A stretch of DNA of 64,000 nt from Numida meleagris (lineage: Eukaryota; Chordata; Aves; Galliformes; Numididae), in contig NC_034438.1 of NCBI RefSeq assembly GCF_002078875.1, positions 21,775,030-21,839,029 of the forward strand. The letters run 5' to 3'. The first letter of the stretch is position 1. Every line of letters begins with the position of its first letter. A program made the translations under genes and the position numbers. Shown piece after piece: positions 48,793-61,245 of this stretch. Under the pieces are notes generated by a model. It was not told where the DNA came from and searched no databases. It saw nothing but the letters and a program-made list of their open reading frames with translations.

Positions 48793-48852
48793 TTCTCATT
48801 TTACAGAGGAAAAGTCAGGGCAGAGAGAGCATGAGGGTCTAGTCCCAAGTCC
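48793..48852 (+). mobile_element. Possible MIR-type SINE relic
   Basis: CTCATTTTACAGAGGAAAAG, then GGCAGAGAGAGCATGAGGGT and CTAGTCCCAAGTC loosely follow the MIR 3' region, which reads cattttacagatgaggaaac, gcacagagag and cttgcccaaggtc. The match is short and imperfect. Confidence 0.3.
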
Positions 48853-48997
48853 TTTGTTCTCTCCCTTCTATATATCCATGCTGGTTCTTCACCAGGTTTG
48901 TAGTTCTGATCTCTGTGAAACATTCTGGGGTGTCCTGCATGGCCAAAGGCATCCGCAGTTCATCAACAGCACAGCTTAACATCTCCATCCAGGACAT

Positions 48998-49909
48998 CAT
49001 AGAATCATCATTGTATTGTTTGAGTTGGAAGGGTCATCTAGCCCAATTCCCTGCAATGAACAGGAACACCTCCAGCTAGATCAGGTTGCACAGAGCGTGA
49101 TCCAGCCTGACCTTGAATGTCTATGGGGATGAAGCATCCACCACATCACTGAGCAACATATTCTAGTCCCTCACTACCCTTATTGTAAAATCTTCTTATA
49201 TCCAACCTAAATCTCCTCTCTTCTAGTTTGAAATAATTTCCTCCTTTCCTATTCCATCAGACCCTGCAAAAAAGCCTACCCCTTCTTTCCTACAGTCTCC
49301 GTTTAGATACCAAAAGGCTATTCATAGGTCTTCCCAAAGCCGCCTCTTCTCCAGGCTGAACAGCCCCAGCTCTCTCAGCCTGTCCTTGTAGGAGGGGTGT
49401 TCCATCCCTTGGATCATTTTTGTGGCCCTCCTATGGATGCACTCCAACAGGTCCATGTCTCTGCTGTACTGAGAACTCAACATCTGGATGCAGTACTCCA
49501 GGTGAGGTCTCGTAGTGCAGTGTAGAGGGGCAGGATCACCTCCCTCACCCTGCTGGCCACACTTCTTTTGATTGCAGCTCAGGATACAGTAGGCTTTGTG
49601 GGTTGCAAGAGCATGCTGCTGGCTCATGTTCAGCTTGGCATTCAACAGTTTCCCAAGGTTCTTTTCAGCAGAGCTGTGCTCTATCCTTTCATCCCCATCT
49701 TGTATTGATAGTGAGGGTTGCCACGACCCAGGTGGAAGGCCTTGCACTGGGCCTTCTTAAATCTCATGACGTTCTCCTGGGCCCAGTTCTCTAGCCTGTC
49801 TAGGTCTCTCAGTATGGCATCCCATACCTTAGGTGTGTTGACTGCACCACACAATGTGTCATCCGCAAACTTGCTGATGGTGCACTTGATCCCACTGCTG
49901 ATGTGACAG
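48998..49909 (-). mobile_element. CR1 LINE, 5'-truncated
   Basis: The minus-strand CR1 tail begins CATAGAATCATCATTGTATT. The 3' UTR and the end of ORF2 follow (ATATCCAACCTAAATCTCC, then CAGGCTGAACAGCCCCAGCT), and the element is cut off after CACTTGATCCCACTGCTGA. About 910 bp remain, the longest uninterrupted CR1 here. Small insertions and deletions have broken ORF2. Confidence 0.95.
49322..49747 (-). pseudogene. CR1 ORF2 reverse-transcriptase C-terminal remnant, frameshifted
   Basis: The minus-strand frame shows NMSQQHALATHKAYCILSC, then a short out-of-frame stretch replacing the expected KRSVASR segment. It returns to RPHLEYCIQML, DMDLLECIHRRATKMIQG and LRELGLFSLEKRRL. Two compensating frameshifts and the lack of a start show that it is dead. 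It is homologous, in the opposite orientation, to the copy at 51380. Confidence 0.88.
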
Positions 49910-51359
49910 TGTGAACTTGAGCATTAAGGCAAGGTTCAAAGAAATAGGATGAATTAATGCCATGGTTATTTAGTTAGTGAAGTTGTCTGGCAGAAAGTAA
50001 AACATGCAAGGAAGAGCAAAACTCTTCATTTGAAGATGCCCTTCTGGAAGGAGGAGTCAGCAAGCCTCACTGGTGAATGAGACTTGGGTTAGAGCACAAG
50101 TGGTTCTGAAGCTGGGGCACTTGTCCTGGAATTGATAGGCACAGACTAGTCCATAGAGGTAGCTTAACAAAAAAATGTAGCTGGGGAATAATCTTTGCAG
50201 GAGTGTTATGAGTGTTGAAGGTGAGATGTGGTTTCAATTAGCAAATCTGGAGAAAAAGCCATTGCTGTCCTCAAGAGAGGAGCTGGAAAATGGTATAGTT
50301 TGGTCATCTCATGGCTGCCCAGATGATGAGGGCAGTGTCATTGATAGGTTGGATGGTGCAGGCAGCTGGAAGATGTTGAAGTGCATCTACATGTGTGAGT
50401 TGAGCGTTATTTCTGGGCTGGAGTTGGAGTTCTTGGCTATGTGAAGCATTAATCATGGATGACCACAGACACATATGGGAATAAGGGGAATGGGAATATG
50501 GGAGCTCTTATTTGAGAGGACAAATAAGAGCTCAAGTGACAAAATTAAGCTTCAGCTGACCACTGCTTATCACAGAAGGAATCAGAGAGAGTTTGACTAT
50601 GAACTAAGCTCTAACAGAGATTACACCTTGACAGGAGCCCTAAATTAGTGGTGAGCAACTGAATGGAGATACAGACTGCAATGAGTCTATTTGCAAGCCT
50701 CAAACAAAACAACCATTGATTTTTCTCATTTCCTCTACCTTTCTGCTTCCTTGATTTGTGTGGAACTCCAAGTGGAAATGTCAAATGCTGGTTTTCTAAT
50801 GTTTCCAAGAGAGATAAAAAAGAAAAACTACCAAAATTAGCTTTGTTAATATTCTTGTCATGATCTGCCAGATAGATTTCTAGACCAAAAAGTGATTTTG
50901 ATCTAGATATTTGGATACCTTCCAGACATCTGGACTTCTTGAAGTCAGCTCAATTTTACTGCATCTACATTTTTTGTTTTTCTTATCATATTATTAAAAG
51001 TACCACAAAAATACTTAAGCACAGGAGGAACAAGCTTATAGGGAAAGTTTCCAGGAATTAAATATACACATTTGGCTAGGTGTGGTTAAAGAAGTGTGAT
51101 GAGGATTATCTTCTAGGCATCCTGACCCTTCAGAAGGAAAACCAGGGCAAAACCAGTATGTAATTAGAAGTAATGGCGTCCTGCTAAGGCTCAGGCTGTG
51201 TCTCCTGGTTCCACTCTGGTTCCTAAAGTGTTTACCTGTGGTCTGTGGAGAGCTGACAGGATATGTCTCTGACTCCTTTTTTTTCCAATCTATTTCTTGT
51301 CTGGGAAGAACAGCTGGAAATTTTCTTTGTACATTCATCATAAGCTGGAGCTACACAAG
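49910..51359. other. Spacer between two opposed CR1 copies
   Basis: No gene was recognised in this 1.45 kb. It contains the perfect hairpin at 50502-50533. Small open frames (65 to 101 codons) carry no domain. Confidence 0.5.
50502..50533. repeat. Perfect 13-bp inverted repeat with 6-nt loop
   Basis: GAGCTCTTATTTG (50502-50514) and CAAATAAGAGCTC (50521-50533) are exact reverse complements separated by AGAGGA. In RNA this gives a stable 13-bp stem. The stem is too short for a typical microRNA precursor. Confidence 0.97.
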
Positions 51360-51879
51360 AACTGTGGGCCCCTCAATTTTGGGCCCCTCACTGCAAGAAA
51401 GACATTGAAGCCCTGGAGCGTGTCCACAGAAGGGCAACAAAGCTGGTGAGGGGTCTGGAGCACAGGCCTTATGAGAAGCGGCTGAGGGAGCTGAGATTGT
51501 TCAGTCTGAAGAAGAGGAGGCTCAAAGGAGACCTTATCGCTCTCTATGACTACCTGAAGGAAGGTTGTAGTGAGCTGGGAGTCGGCCTCTTCTCTCTTGT
51601 AACTAGTAACAGGACGAGGGGGAATGGCCTCAAGTTGCACCAGGGGAGATTCAGGCTGGATGTTAGGAAATACTACTTTTCTGAAAGAGTGGTCAGGTGC
51701 TGGAATGAGCTGCTCAGGGAGGTGGTGGAATCACCGACCCTGGAGGTGTTCAAGGTACATTTAGATGTTGAGTTGAGGGACATGGTTTAGTGAGAACTAT
51801 TGGTGGTAGGTGGACGGTTGGACTGGATGATCTTGTAGGACTTTTCCAATCTTTGTGATTCTGTGATTCTATGATTCTA
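51360..51879 (+). mobile_element. CR1 LINE (CR1-F-like), 3' end with terminal octamers
   Basis: The block covers the end of ORF2, the 3' UTR (GTTGGACTGGATGATCTTGT) and the terminal repeat GATTCTGTGATTCTATGATT. The wording of the end of ORF2 is the CR1-F-like type, different from the minus-strand copies. At its truncated 5' side a 10-mer GGGCCCCTCA occurs twice (51366-51375 and 51381-51390). Confidence 0.95.
51380..51790 (+). pseudogene. CR1 ORF2 C-terminus with native stop
   Basis: An uninterrupted frame of 136 codons begins [20 protein letters not shown] and passes through [39 protein letters not shown] and [12 protein letters not shown]. It ends at the natural ORF2 stop TAG (51788-51790). 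The fragment lacks the endonuclease and polymerase core, which are cut away by 5' truncation. No stop or frameshift occurs in the retained part, which suggests a fairly young copy. Confidence 0.92.
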
Positions 51880-54800
51880 AGATCAACTAGATCAGTTAAG
51901 ACTGCAAGTTATAGTCATCAGCACTTCGCATCTGCCTAATAATGATGGAGCAATTTCATAAGGAAAAGTACAATAAGAGGACAATAATAGGAAGAAGAGT
52001 GGGATCAGCAAAATGGACATCAGCACAGACAGGTTAAAACAAAAAAAAAAAGGAAAAGATGTATGCAGAGAAGGAGGGACAACAGGCCTTGGGGACTGTG
52101 TCATGCAAAGGCATCCTAGAATTTGGTGCTCTGATATTCTCTAATGTGTAAAAAAAGAAAATAGGGCTTCACTGGACATGAGGATTGAGATGCTGAAAGG
52201 CAAAATCTCAACCCGTCTATTGGAAGGCCAAGGAACATGTGCTTTTCTGTGTTATTTTCACCAAGTAAGCAGGAAATGTTTCTGACGTTACGTAGCCAAA
52301 ATGGAGAAAAGATAGTGGAGGCTGAATGGCTGGAAAGACAAAGAGAGGGAATAAGAAAGATTAGGGCTCTTATTTGTCAGGTTATCGTTGATCATGATGA
52401 AGAATTTGTGTTATCCCTGTGACTTCTCCTGCTGTTTGTCTCATACTTTCAAGCACTCTTTTCTCAAGTGCCTCTGGAGATTTTGGCATTCTGTTTCTCA
52501 AAGCAGGGTGTAGGTTACTGATTTTGTCAGACATCAACAGGAGAGTTGCATACTAAAGAATTTCTTTCTGAATTAGAGTAAAAATAAATGTGAGATATCA
52601 TTATGTTTATGTTTACCCTGAACTGCTTATGTATTGACTTCATAAATTTTATTCACATCAGATTTTTTTTTCCGTTGGAATTCATTACATACTAGTTGTA
52701 TGCTCTTGCAAATGATTCCTGCTCTCCATTATAAGAACCATGTTGAACAAAGACTATAATCCCTGACTGGCCAAAGCTGAATCAATATTTCTTCTACTTT
52801 TCTAAACTCTCTGATCCAATGAAATCCTTATAATAGTCCAATATCAAAGAAACTATTTGTAGTTATTTTTCAGTAGATATAAAGACAGTGAAGTAGATGT
52901 AAACTCAAAGAGAAAGGCCAATATAGCCTGCATGTAGAGCTAGAACCTTTCTGAAAAGGGAAAAGAAGGAATTAGAAAAATTAACAGTTCTTGTGGCCAG
53001 CAACTGAACTTGCTTTTTTGCCATCTTGGTTTTTCAGTGGTTGCCTGAAATACATACTTTATATCTAGTTCATGTGCTGCTTCATGTATTTATGGTACTA
53101 CACAAATTTTGGGGACAAGGGTTACTTTCTGTATGTGCAAATTATGTGTTCCTTTCAGGTTGTAATTGGGACTTTGGCTTCTTTTGTGGAACACTGTGTG
53201 CTTTGTGACTTTTTCTAATGCTTAGGTTTTTCCATTTTATAGTGATCATGACTTGTGTAAGACTTTTATTCATGGCCTAAGTAAAATAGGGGTCATACAA
53301 AATACTTTTCATCTCAATGATGTAATTGTTCAACTGAAGAAGTGTTATTCATGGCATAACATACAGACAGAGGTCTATAGCATCTGAAAGGTTTTGACAG
53401 AGCATATACACACTTTGATACTGAAGTGGATACAGGTGCTTTCTGCACTCCTTTAGAGCTCACAGAAAAACATTTTAGGTGAACAAAGATAGCGGTCAGA
53501 TCTATGTCAGCACAACATGCCTAGAAAACAGATGTACCTTTTTCTCTGTGAAACAAAGAAAGAAAGGAAAGGAAAAGACTCTATGAACACCAGGACACTA
53601 GTCTTGAGCACATACCTGCAGGGAGTACGAAAGTATGACTCAAATTTTCAGGGGTTTCGAAAGCTTTGAGTGAAAATGCAAAGCAATTTAACATGCCTTT
53701 GGGAATACGAGGGCAGACTTGCTGATGCAGACTTAGCCAAAGTAAATAAAACAAGCTGAAAATAATTCTGAAGCAGGCAGCAATTGTTGAAATTTTGAAA
53801 TTTTAACTCCTGTATAATTGAAAATACAGATAGTCAGTACAGGAATTATCACCATGCCAAGACTACTATGTGGAATGGTGGGGAAGCAGAAATAATTCAA
53901 TTATTTTGAAGATCAGAAAAGTAAAAGAAAGGAATTGAGATGTTGCTTACAGTCTTTTAATTATCTACGATCATATATATGTCTGAAATGCCATACTTAA
54001 AACACTGTCAAGAATTAGAAATAATAATATGATAATCAAAAATTTCCATGAAATTCCACCTCCTTTTAAATGTATTTACCCAACCCTCAAATAGTAGCTC
54101 TGATATTTTACATAGCCTGAAATAATTTGGTTCATTCACTGGACATTAATCTGTCATCATAATTACAGAACTTCCCCACAACCACCCTCACATCCCATTT
54201 GTTGGTAAGAGCCAGGCTGAAAAGCATAACGTGGTATTATTTTCAACTCTTGTAATCTGATACTGCTTATGTATATTTGCGTGTATGTGTGTTCATATAT
54301 ATGCGGGTTTATTTATCTATGAAAGTAAATGTATGCTACTAACATTTTGAAGCAATCAACCAAAATACAACTGTGATAGCAGCAATTGTCTTATGAGATA
54401 AAGCATATTGAATGGTTACTGCAGGATATTTTTAATGTGCGATGTAACAGATGAACTGTAAAATTTTTAACTGTAGACAGGGAAATGATCAGCTCTACAG
54501 AAACCTCAGTTTTCAGTTTGTATCTAGCCGTCACAGTGGGCACTGAAATTTCTTCTTAAGGTATTCCCTAAACCTGTCAGTTTGCTGTCAATCCCAGAGG
54601 TTCGCAGTATCAGTATAAATCAAAGCTAAAGCCCATAATTTTTCCCAAGCTCCTAACAGCTATATCCAGACATAGAGTTGGGCTCTTTAACTGGGCTTAG
54701 AAAGAATTGAGTTACATAATCTCAAAACATTTTGAAATATCATGCTCATCTAAATTCCCCTAGTATCTCACTTTTTAATAGAAAGTTTCCTAGATGCCTC

Positions 54801-55945
54801 ATGTTTCACTTCTTTTCACCCACAGTGTGCCACAACTTTAGCAGAGCAGAGAAGTTTAAAACTGAGTGGATATTCAAGCATACTGGAACAAAGAGCTAGG
54901 TGTCTGCCAACAGGAGAGCTCAGTGCAAAAGGTGTTCACGGGCACACCTAACTTGCATCAAAAGGATTAATGTTCTCATTAAATAAGTGTTGTAGCAAGC
55001 AGTTCATTCTAGAAGACAATAGGAGAATGATGGAGGGAGGTGTGCAAGGGGAGGAAGATACAGCTATCAGACAGGAGGAAAGGCAGTGGGGCTTCTGTCT
55101 CTGCTCCCAGAATAGTCTGTACATTTCTAATTGAATTACTAGATGAAGTAGTGAGGCAGGGATGGGTCATCAGACTCATAGGAGAGCTGCCCTCACTACG
55201 TGATCACAGAGTAAAATTGCCTGGCCTGGTTTCTTTCTGGGCTGATAGTATTGCTCCATCCTACAAATGATGAGTTTCAGTATGAAGAAATGAAAAGCGT
55301 CTGGCTTGCTGATTGGACTAAGTGGATCTATGTCAGTATTCCTCAGGAAAAGGTAAGAATTGGTCTCAAGTCTTCCATTTTCTGTTGTCTAGCATGAGGC
55401 CACCACCATTTTTAAAGAAAAATACTCTGACAGTACTGGCATAAGCACCTTACTTTTAGACATGAGACAGCAGTGCATGGTGGGATTAGGCCTGTTGGTC
55501 AACTTTGGGAAGCTGAGAGGAATGAGACAGTTGCCTACTTGCCAGGGTGAGGTATTCTGGGCTCCCTTCTGAGATGCTGCCATCTTACAGGGGTGCAGAG
55601 ACAGGTCTATGCTGGCAACTACTGCACAGCATGGACATACCACAAGCATAACTATAAGTTGCCCAACAGCTACAAGACAAGTGCTAAATATGCTAAATGG
55701 AAAGAGCTGAGAAAAGAAATCAGAGATTACCTAAACTGAATTCCTCAAACTCACTTTTTTTTGAGCCAGGATTCCACATAGATTCAAGTCAACTTTCTTC
55801 TCGGCTTCCAAGGTTGCCACCACTTTTCATAGGAGAGCTCTAATACTTAAGGATATTTTTCCATAAAGAATGATTTTGCTTCTTCAATTCTCAGCTATAT
55901 TCTGTTGAGAATGATGTTGGTGACTTAAAGGTCAAAATAACACTA
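51880..55945. other. Non-coding stretch, no gene recognised
   Basis: AT-rich unique sequence with only small open frames (60 to 76 codons). A purine run (GAAA/GGAAA units) lies at about 53552-53578. No interspersed repeat was recognised. Confidence 0.55.
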
Positions 55946-55968
55946 GGGTGGGGGGTGGGGGTGGAGGG
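55946..55968 (+). repeat. G-quadruplex-prone tract
   Basis: Runs of 3, 6, 5 and 3 G are separated by one to four bases (GGG at 55946, G6 at 55950, G5 at 55957, GGG at 55966). This satisfies the usual four-run rule for a G-quadruplex on the plus strand. Confidence 0.85.
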
Positions 55969-56344
55969 AATCTGTGCATTGCAACTATTTTGTAGTTTAA
56001 TTTTAGCAGCTGGAAAGTCAAGTTGAAGTGACCAGCCAGTTGTCTTTAAGGCAGTTAACATTTACTGCTCAGAAGTTAAGACTTCTTCTCCCTGATGGTT
56101 GCTTCTCTCCACTACAAAGAGTTGGATAAGATACACTGATCTTGTTTTAATGTAACAACGCTGGGTGTAGAGACCAGCCCTACCAAAATTTGCAGATGAT
56201 GCCTGCTGATTTGTAGTTTACAATGTGACATCTGCCCACCATTTTTAAAAGGGAAGTCAGCATGACTGCAAATGGGTCATTTTGGCAAAAGATACTTGTA
56301 GAAAGCTTCCGGTTTTTGTTTTTACTGTGCTTTTTTTACTGTCT

Positions 56345-56361
56345 CCCCCCCACCCCCCACC
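56345..56361. repeat. C-rich tract complementary to the G tract at 55946
   Basis: C7, A, C6, A, C2. Fifteen bases (56347-56361) are the exact reverse complement of 55947-55961, making an inverted repeat with a loop of about 385 bp. Confidence 0.9.
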
Positions 56362-59300
56362 AGTGGACAGTGTTCATGAGTAAATAGCAATAACTCTCAG
56401 CTTGTATTTTCAATAGCAATACATATAGAATGGCACTGCTCCAAGGTGCTTCTTGAAACTAAGCTGAAGGAAATTAGTATAAATAACTCCTCTCTTTTAG
56501 CATGATGTGGAAAACAAGGCTTTGTGGCTAAAAGATGAATGAAAAGTGTGGTTGCATATAGTACTCTGAATAAATAACATCAAATTACTGAACCTTGGAG
56601 GCTTTGTAAAAAGTTTACCAGAGAAACTTGAGTCTTTTCACCAGACTTGAAGGATTCTCAAAATTGGTCTATGTCAACATAAAGGAACACTCTCAGCTTC
56701 AACAGCACTGTCGAGCAACCCAGGTATCTCTGGTGATCTCTAAATGATGTCCAGCAACCTTCTCAGATATCCCAAATGAGAACTAGTTTGATGGGAATAT
56801 CAGACCTTTTAGCCAATTAACAGTTGGTTTTCTTTAGAAAGACCTTGGGAAAATCCAGTGAGAGAGAATTCATAGAACAAACAGGCCAATTCATTTGGAC
56901 TGATCTTTCCACATGTGGTTTTTGTTTTTCAATATTTCTAAACCTGCTTGTCTTTGAAACGTAAGTTTTTGTTTTATGCTACTGGATTTATGGAAAATCT
57001 CTGCAGAAGATGTAGTTATCAAATCAGGCTTTAATTCCAGATGCAGCATAAGAAATAGGATGTTCTTTTGTTTTACATGCACAGAGTCAGCACTCATTTA
57101 CAAGACTTAACAGCAAGAGAAAATGAACACTATCTGGAACCAGGAACAAATGTAATTTTAAATCATCTTGGAGGTTTCTTGAGTATTTTGTGCAGTCAGA
57201 GCTTGGGTCCACAACCTCAGATCCACAGAAATACATGGGCTGTGGGCTGTGCACTGAGCCTCTCACCTGCCAGTGAAAGATCCAGGTTTTCTAATTTGCC
57301 TTGTAGTCTAAAAATGCAGAAAACACCTTCTCTGAATTTTAAAAGAGTCCTAGCAAACTGGTGTCATTAATTCTAAGCTGCAATCAGAATTAGTAATTGA
57401 CATATTTGTAAATCCCACTAGATACTCCTGGCATCTTCAGACACCAAAATGCACTTGAAAATCTGTCTTTGACTCTTCCCAGCAGATCCTGATTATGAAT
57501 GAAGGTTGGCAGATCACTTAGGAACGCTGTGGGCATTTTGAGTTTTATGTGAATTCTGTTAAAAACTTGGGAATTCTTAGTTTTGACACTATTCTGGTTG
57601 CTCCTGTTTTGCTATAAAGTACTGCACAGTGAGCAATTTGTGGTTCTGAAAGTTTGAACAAGCGGAGCTAAACTCTGCCTAATCAGTGGCCTTACTTATA
57701 TAAATCATTAGTCTACCTTGCAGCCTGAACTTGGTCTTTGAATTCTGCTCCAGTCTTACCTTTAACATTAGCAGGTGTCATGCCTATAGGTACACCAGTG
57801 CTGATGAACATATAGTACTTTTTATTTAGTATTATTAGACATGAAGCTGCTTTGAGGTAAATCACTGAGTTACAGAAGGATTCCATGGAATACCGGGGAA
57901 CAGAAGTTCCGACAAAGTTATTTGCAGCAAATCCACACACTTGTTGTTCCAGGTAGTTTAACTTTAAAGGCTGATATCCATCACTTGAAGTGCTGTCTTT
58001 CCACAATGCCTTTCTGGGTGAAACAGGTTCCTCTCCATCTTTGCATGTCCAAATTCCAACCCGAGGTATGTATCACTCAGCTGCTATGTATATCTTGTTC
58101 CTCTGACATTTACCTCTCATTTTTCTGATGAGTCTCAGAAGAAAGACGTAGGATAGAGTAACACTGCCTGGGCAGAAGCAAACCATGCCATTGTCCATTC
58201 TGGACTACCTCTGCCATATAACTCCCTCAAACCTGGACATGAATGCTGAAGCCACTTCTGGGAACCATGGAGGATTCAAAGGGTGACCAAACAAGCAGCA
58301 ATGTTAGAAGAACCGGGAAAGTATTGCACATGAAGAAGGCATGTGAGAAAGAAAGAATGAGGCTATGGCTTCATGTTCTGGAGGAGTTTCAACTTTCCAC
58401 GCTTCAGCGGGGCAGAGTGCCAGAACGCCACAGGTGTTTGCTCTGTGCAACTGACATGGAGGGGTTTGAGTTGCTCAGAGATTGCTGCAGAGCTGCAAAA
58501 GATCTCGGCCCTTATGTGCACCTTTGAATTGTTATTATATTAATATTCTTTCTTAACATTTTCAGAGAAACCAACATTTTTCCCATGAGAAATTCTGAAT
58601 CTTTTTCTTCACTGTAATCTGGCCAGTGCTGTTGCTGTTGGAAAGGTTAATAAAGGAAGTGAGCTATCCAAAGAGCTCTGGTAATATATATACATATATT
58701 ATTGGTCCTCCACATGGGTTTGTTTTTTAATCTTCAGGGTCTCAGGAAATACTAATGCATCAGAAAATGGATGTGACCATCACCATAAATTGCTAGAAGT
58801 GAGAGTTATACAAAGGTTGCTTTTAACTGAAGTATGCTTTTCAGATCATGATTTGGATGCAGATAAGACATATTCAGGGCTCTCTTTCCCTCCTAATCTC
58901 TTTTACTCTTTATTTGCTTGCTTATTTCTTTGAAACATTTTTATTTCCTTCCCTGTTGTTCAAAGATGCTCCACTTGCACAAGCAGAATTTCATATTTTA
59001 AATGACAGAGATGGAAAAATGTTTCCCAGCCTAAGGCTCAAACCCAGGCCCTGGGAAAAAATCATAGAGCTAACAATAGTGTTTTAGGGATTTGAGAGCT
59101 GAGACTTTTAAACAAGCTTTCACGGAATGGAGTTCTACTGGTTCATTGACTCATCTAAAATTAAACAGAGAGTTTCAAATAAAATCTGCTGTATTAGTAA
59201 AACTCAATGAGAACTGAGAAAATATACAGGTTTAACAGAATTACTCTAACAAACGCTTCTAGTGTTAATTCTCCAGAATGCTCCATACTGTCACCTAGCT

Positions 59301-60639
59301 AGGTGACTTCGGACAAGCCTGAGCTCCCACGTCTCATCATCTGGGGGAGAGCATGGAAGGAATCATTAAGTCTCTAGTACAGTTGGCCTGAATCAGAAAT
59401 GTAGTTTCAAAACATGGCTCAGAAAATCTATTCATGATGTTTCAATTTTGAGTTCTGGAAAAACCCACTGTTGAAATTATTGTCAAAAAAACTGAGTTTC
59501 TGTTTTCAGTTTAGGATATCTAAGTTTTGGGTTAATTTTGAAAATATCAAGTTTTAAATCTTTGATTCAAATCCAGTGGGCAGATTTTTACCTGCTGCAA
59601 ATTTTGAATTTTTTTTTTTTTTGGATGATACAATGAAAGAAGCAGAATCTTTCTGCTATTGTTAGTATAGAGGAGAAATCAGGCCCTAGTCTGCAGTGAT
59701 ATATACATGTATGTACTGATGCAAGAAACTGAAGATTTAGGCTGTATATTTTCCAGAGCACTGATATCCACTTAACACATGTTTTCAGGACTCTATTGTC
59801 CCTAACTCTTTCGAAGGATTCCTTCTGTATCTCATCTTACATTTTTCTTCCACGGCACTTTTGACATGGAATATGTCATATCTATGTTTGGAAAGAGCTT
59901 TATAAATTTACTGCACTATATAAATCTTTTATAATAATCCAAATGTAAACCTTTACCGGCTGCAGTAACACAAATGGAAAATTCTTTGTTCATTTTTCGA
60001 TGACTAAGTACTGCCTTTAGTGTTATATTTATAGGAAGTTTCTTTGCGTTTTTACTGTAAGTGCTATTCTTAGAGGTGGAGTTGGGAAAAACAGCAATTC
60101 AATACACATCTTTACTTGAAGGGCAAAGAACTTCTTTTTATAGTTATAATGCATTCTTCAAGCAGACAGTGAGCAAGAAGGGCCTTTAACATTATGTGTA
60201 GGGCAATAAAAAGTGTTTTGGCTGTTCTGGAGTATATGGCACCTACCTCCATATCTACTGTAAATTTTTTGTGTAATCCTTGCATTTTCCAAGCCTCTTC
60301 AATTTGGGATTTTTCTCAGCATCTAATCTCCAGTAATTGTTTAATCTGTAGACCAGGATACTCTCCTGCCAGGAGAGTCTGAGCTGATGTATCTGAGCTT
60401 GTTTTGAGAAATCAGAAGAGGTGTCCTTGACAACTGTCTTTATGTGGCAATCTTTTCCCTCCAGACAGAGCATCCCTGCACATTGGTCTGCCATAGGTCA
60501 GGCAAGAGAAGTTATGCTGCTGTGTGGAAGTCTGCATCTTCCCATAACGAAAAAGGATGCTGTGTTTAGCCTCTGATGACTCTGAATGTGAATAGCCAGA
60601 TTTTACATTTTTCTTGCCTCAGTTTTGTACAGGCTTGTG

Positions 60640-60920
60640 CAGGGTATGATATAGTGGAAATCACACACAATAAATCAAAATGAATTCCTTTGTAAAACGA
60701 ACATGCAGACATACATCTCTTCCTGCTTTATTGCTGAGGTTCCTATTGAGGTTTCCTGCTTATAATTTATTGCACATAAGCTGATTAAGAAGTCATTAAA
60801 AAACAATCAAATACTTCCATAGCTGGAACAGGATTACAAAGATGGAGCAATTATTCATTTGCCATCTTGCTATGTTAATAGAACAGCTGCTGCCACCACT
60901 CTTTTAACACTGCTGATGGT
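60640..60920. promoter_or_regulatory. Conserved-element-like block (hypothetical)
   Basis: Repeat-free AT-rich text with several homeodomain-like cores (near 60765, 60782 and 60849). It has an exact YY1-type site GCCATCTTG at 60861-60869 and an E-box CAGCTG at 60884-60889. The call rests on motif content only. Confidence 0.22.
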
Positions 60921-61062
60921 TCTTGCCCAAGCTTATCTTCACTGAAAATAAATGTCTTGCTTTTCATCTCAAGATGACTAACTGAGTCTGTCTGAGAAAA
61001 TGTGCATGTCGTTCTTGCTTATCTATATACATAAATTCATTAGATTCTAGAAATACTGCTCA

Positions 61063-61245
61063 GAAGAGATCTCCGGAGACCATCCAATTTAAACTCCTGC
61101 TCAAAATGAGAGTATTGCCCAACACAAGACAAGGTCAGCCATGGATTTGTCCAGCCAAGCCTTGAAAACCTCCAAGGATGGAGAATCAGCAGTGCTTCTG
61201 GACAGTCATTTCCAGCACCATACCATTTTCCCACTGTAAAAGTTC
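61063..61245 (-). mobile_element. Old CR1 LINE fragment
   Basis: AGATCTCCGGAGACCATCCA, then CTCCTGCTCAAAATGAGAG, CAGCCAAGCCTTGAAAACCT and CCAAGGATGGAGAATCAGCA follow the minus-strand 3' UTR of an older CR1 subfamily. The terminal repeat is lost. Divergence is clearly greater than in the copies at 8306 or 51360. Confidence 0.78.

Larger units (their letters stand above)
55969..61062. other. Non-coding stretch, no gene recognised
   Basis: Mostly AT-rich unique DNA. The plus-strand frame 58243-58527 (94 codons) has a balanced composition and a good Kozak ACCATGG at 58264-58270, but no family I recognise. A T14 run lies at 59609-59622. A phrase at about 59888-59935 (AGAGCTTTATAAATTTACTG) weakly resembles the tail of an amniote SINE. 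The block 60640-60920 is described separately. Confidence 0.45.

Noticed and set aside
50502..50533. The perfect hairpin as a microRNA gene
   Set aside because: A 13-bp stem is much shorter than a microRNA precursor stem and the flanks do not extend it.
59888..59935. Amniote SINE tail-like phrase AGAGCTTTATAAATTTACTG
   Set aside because: A short AT-rich similarity that can arise by chance.
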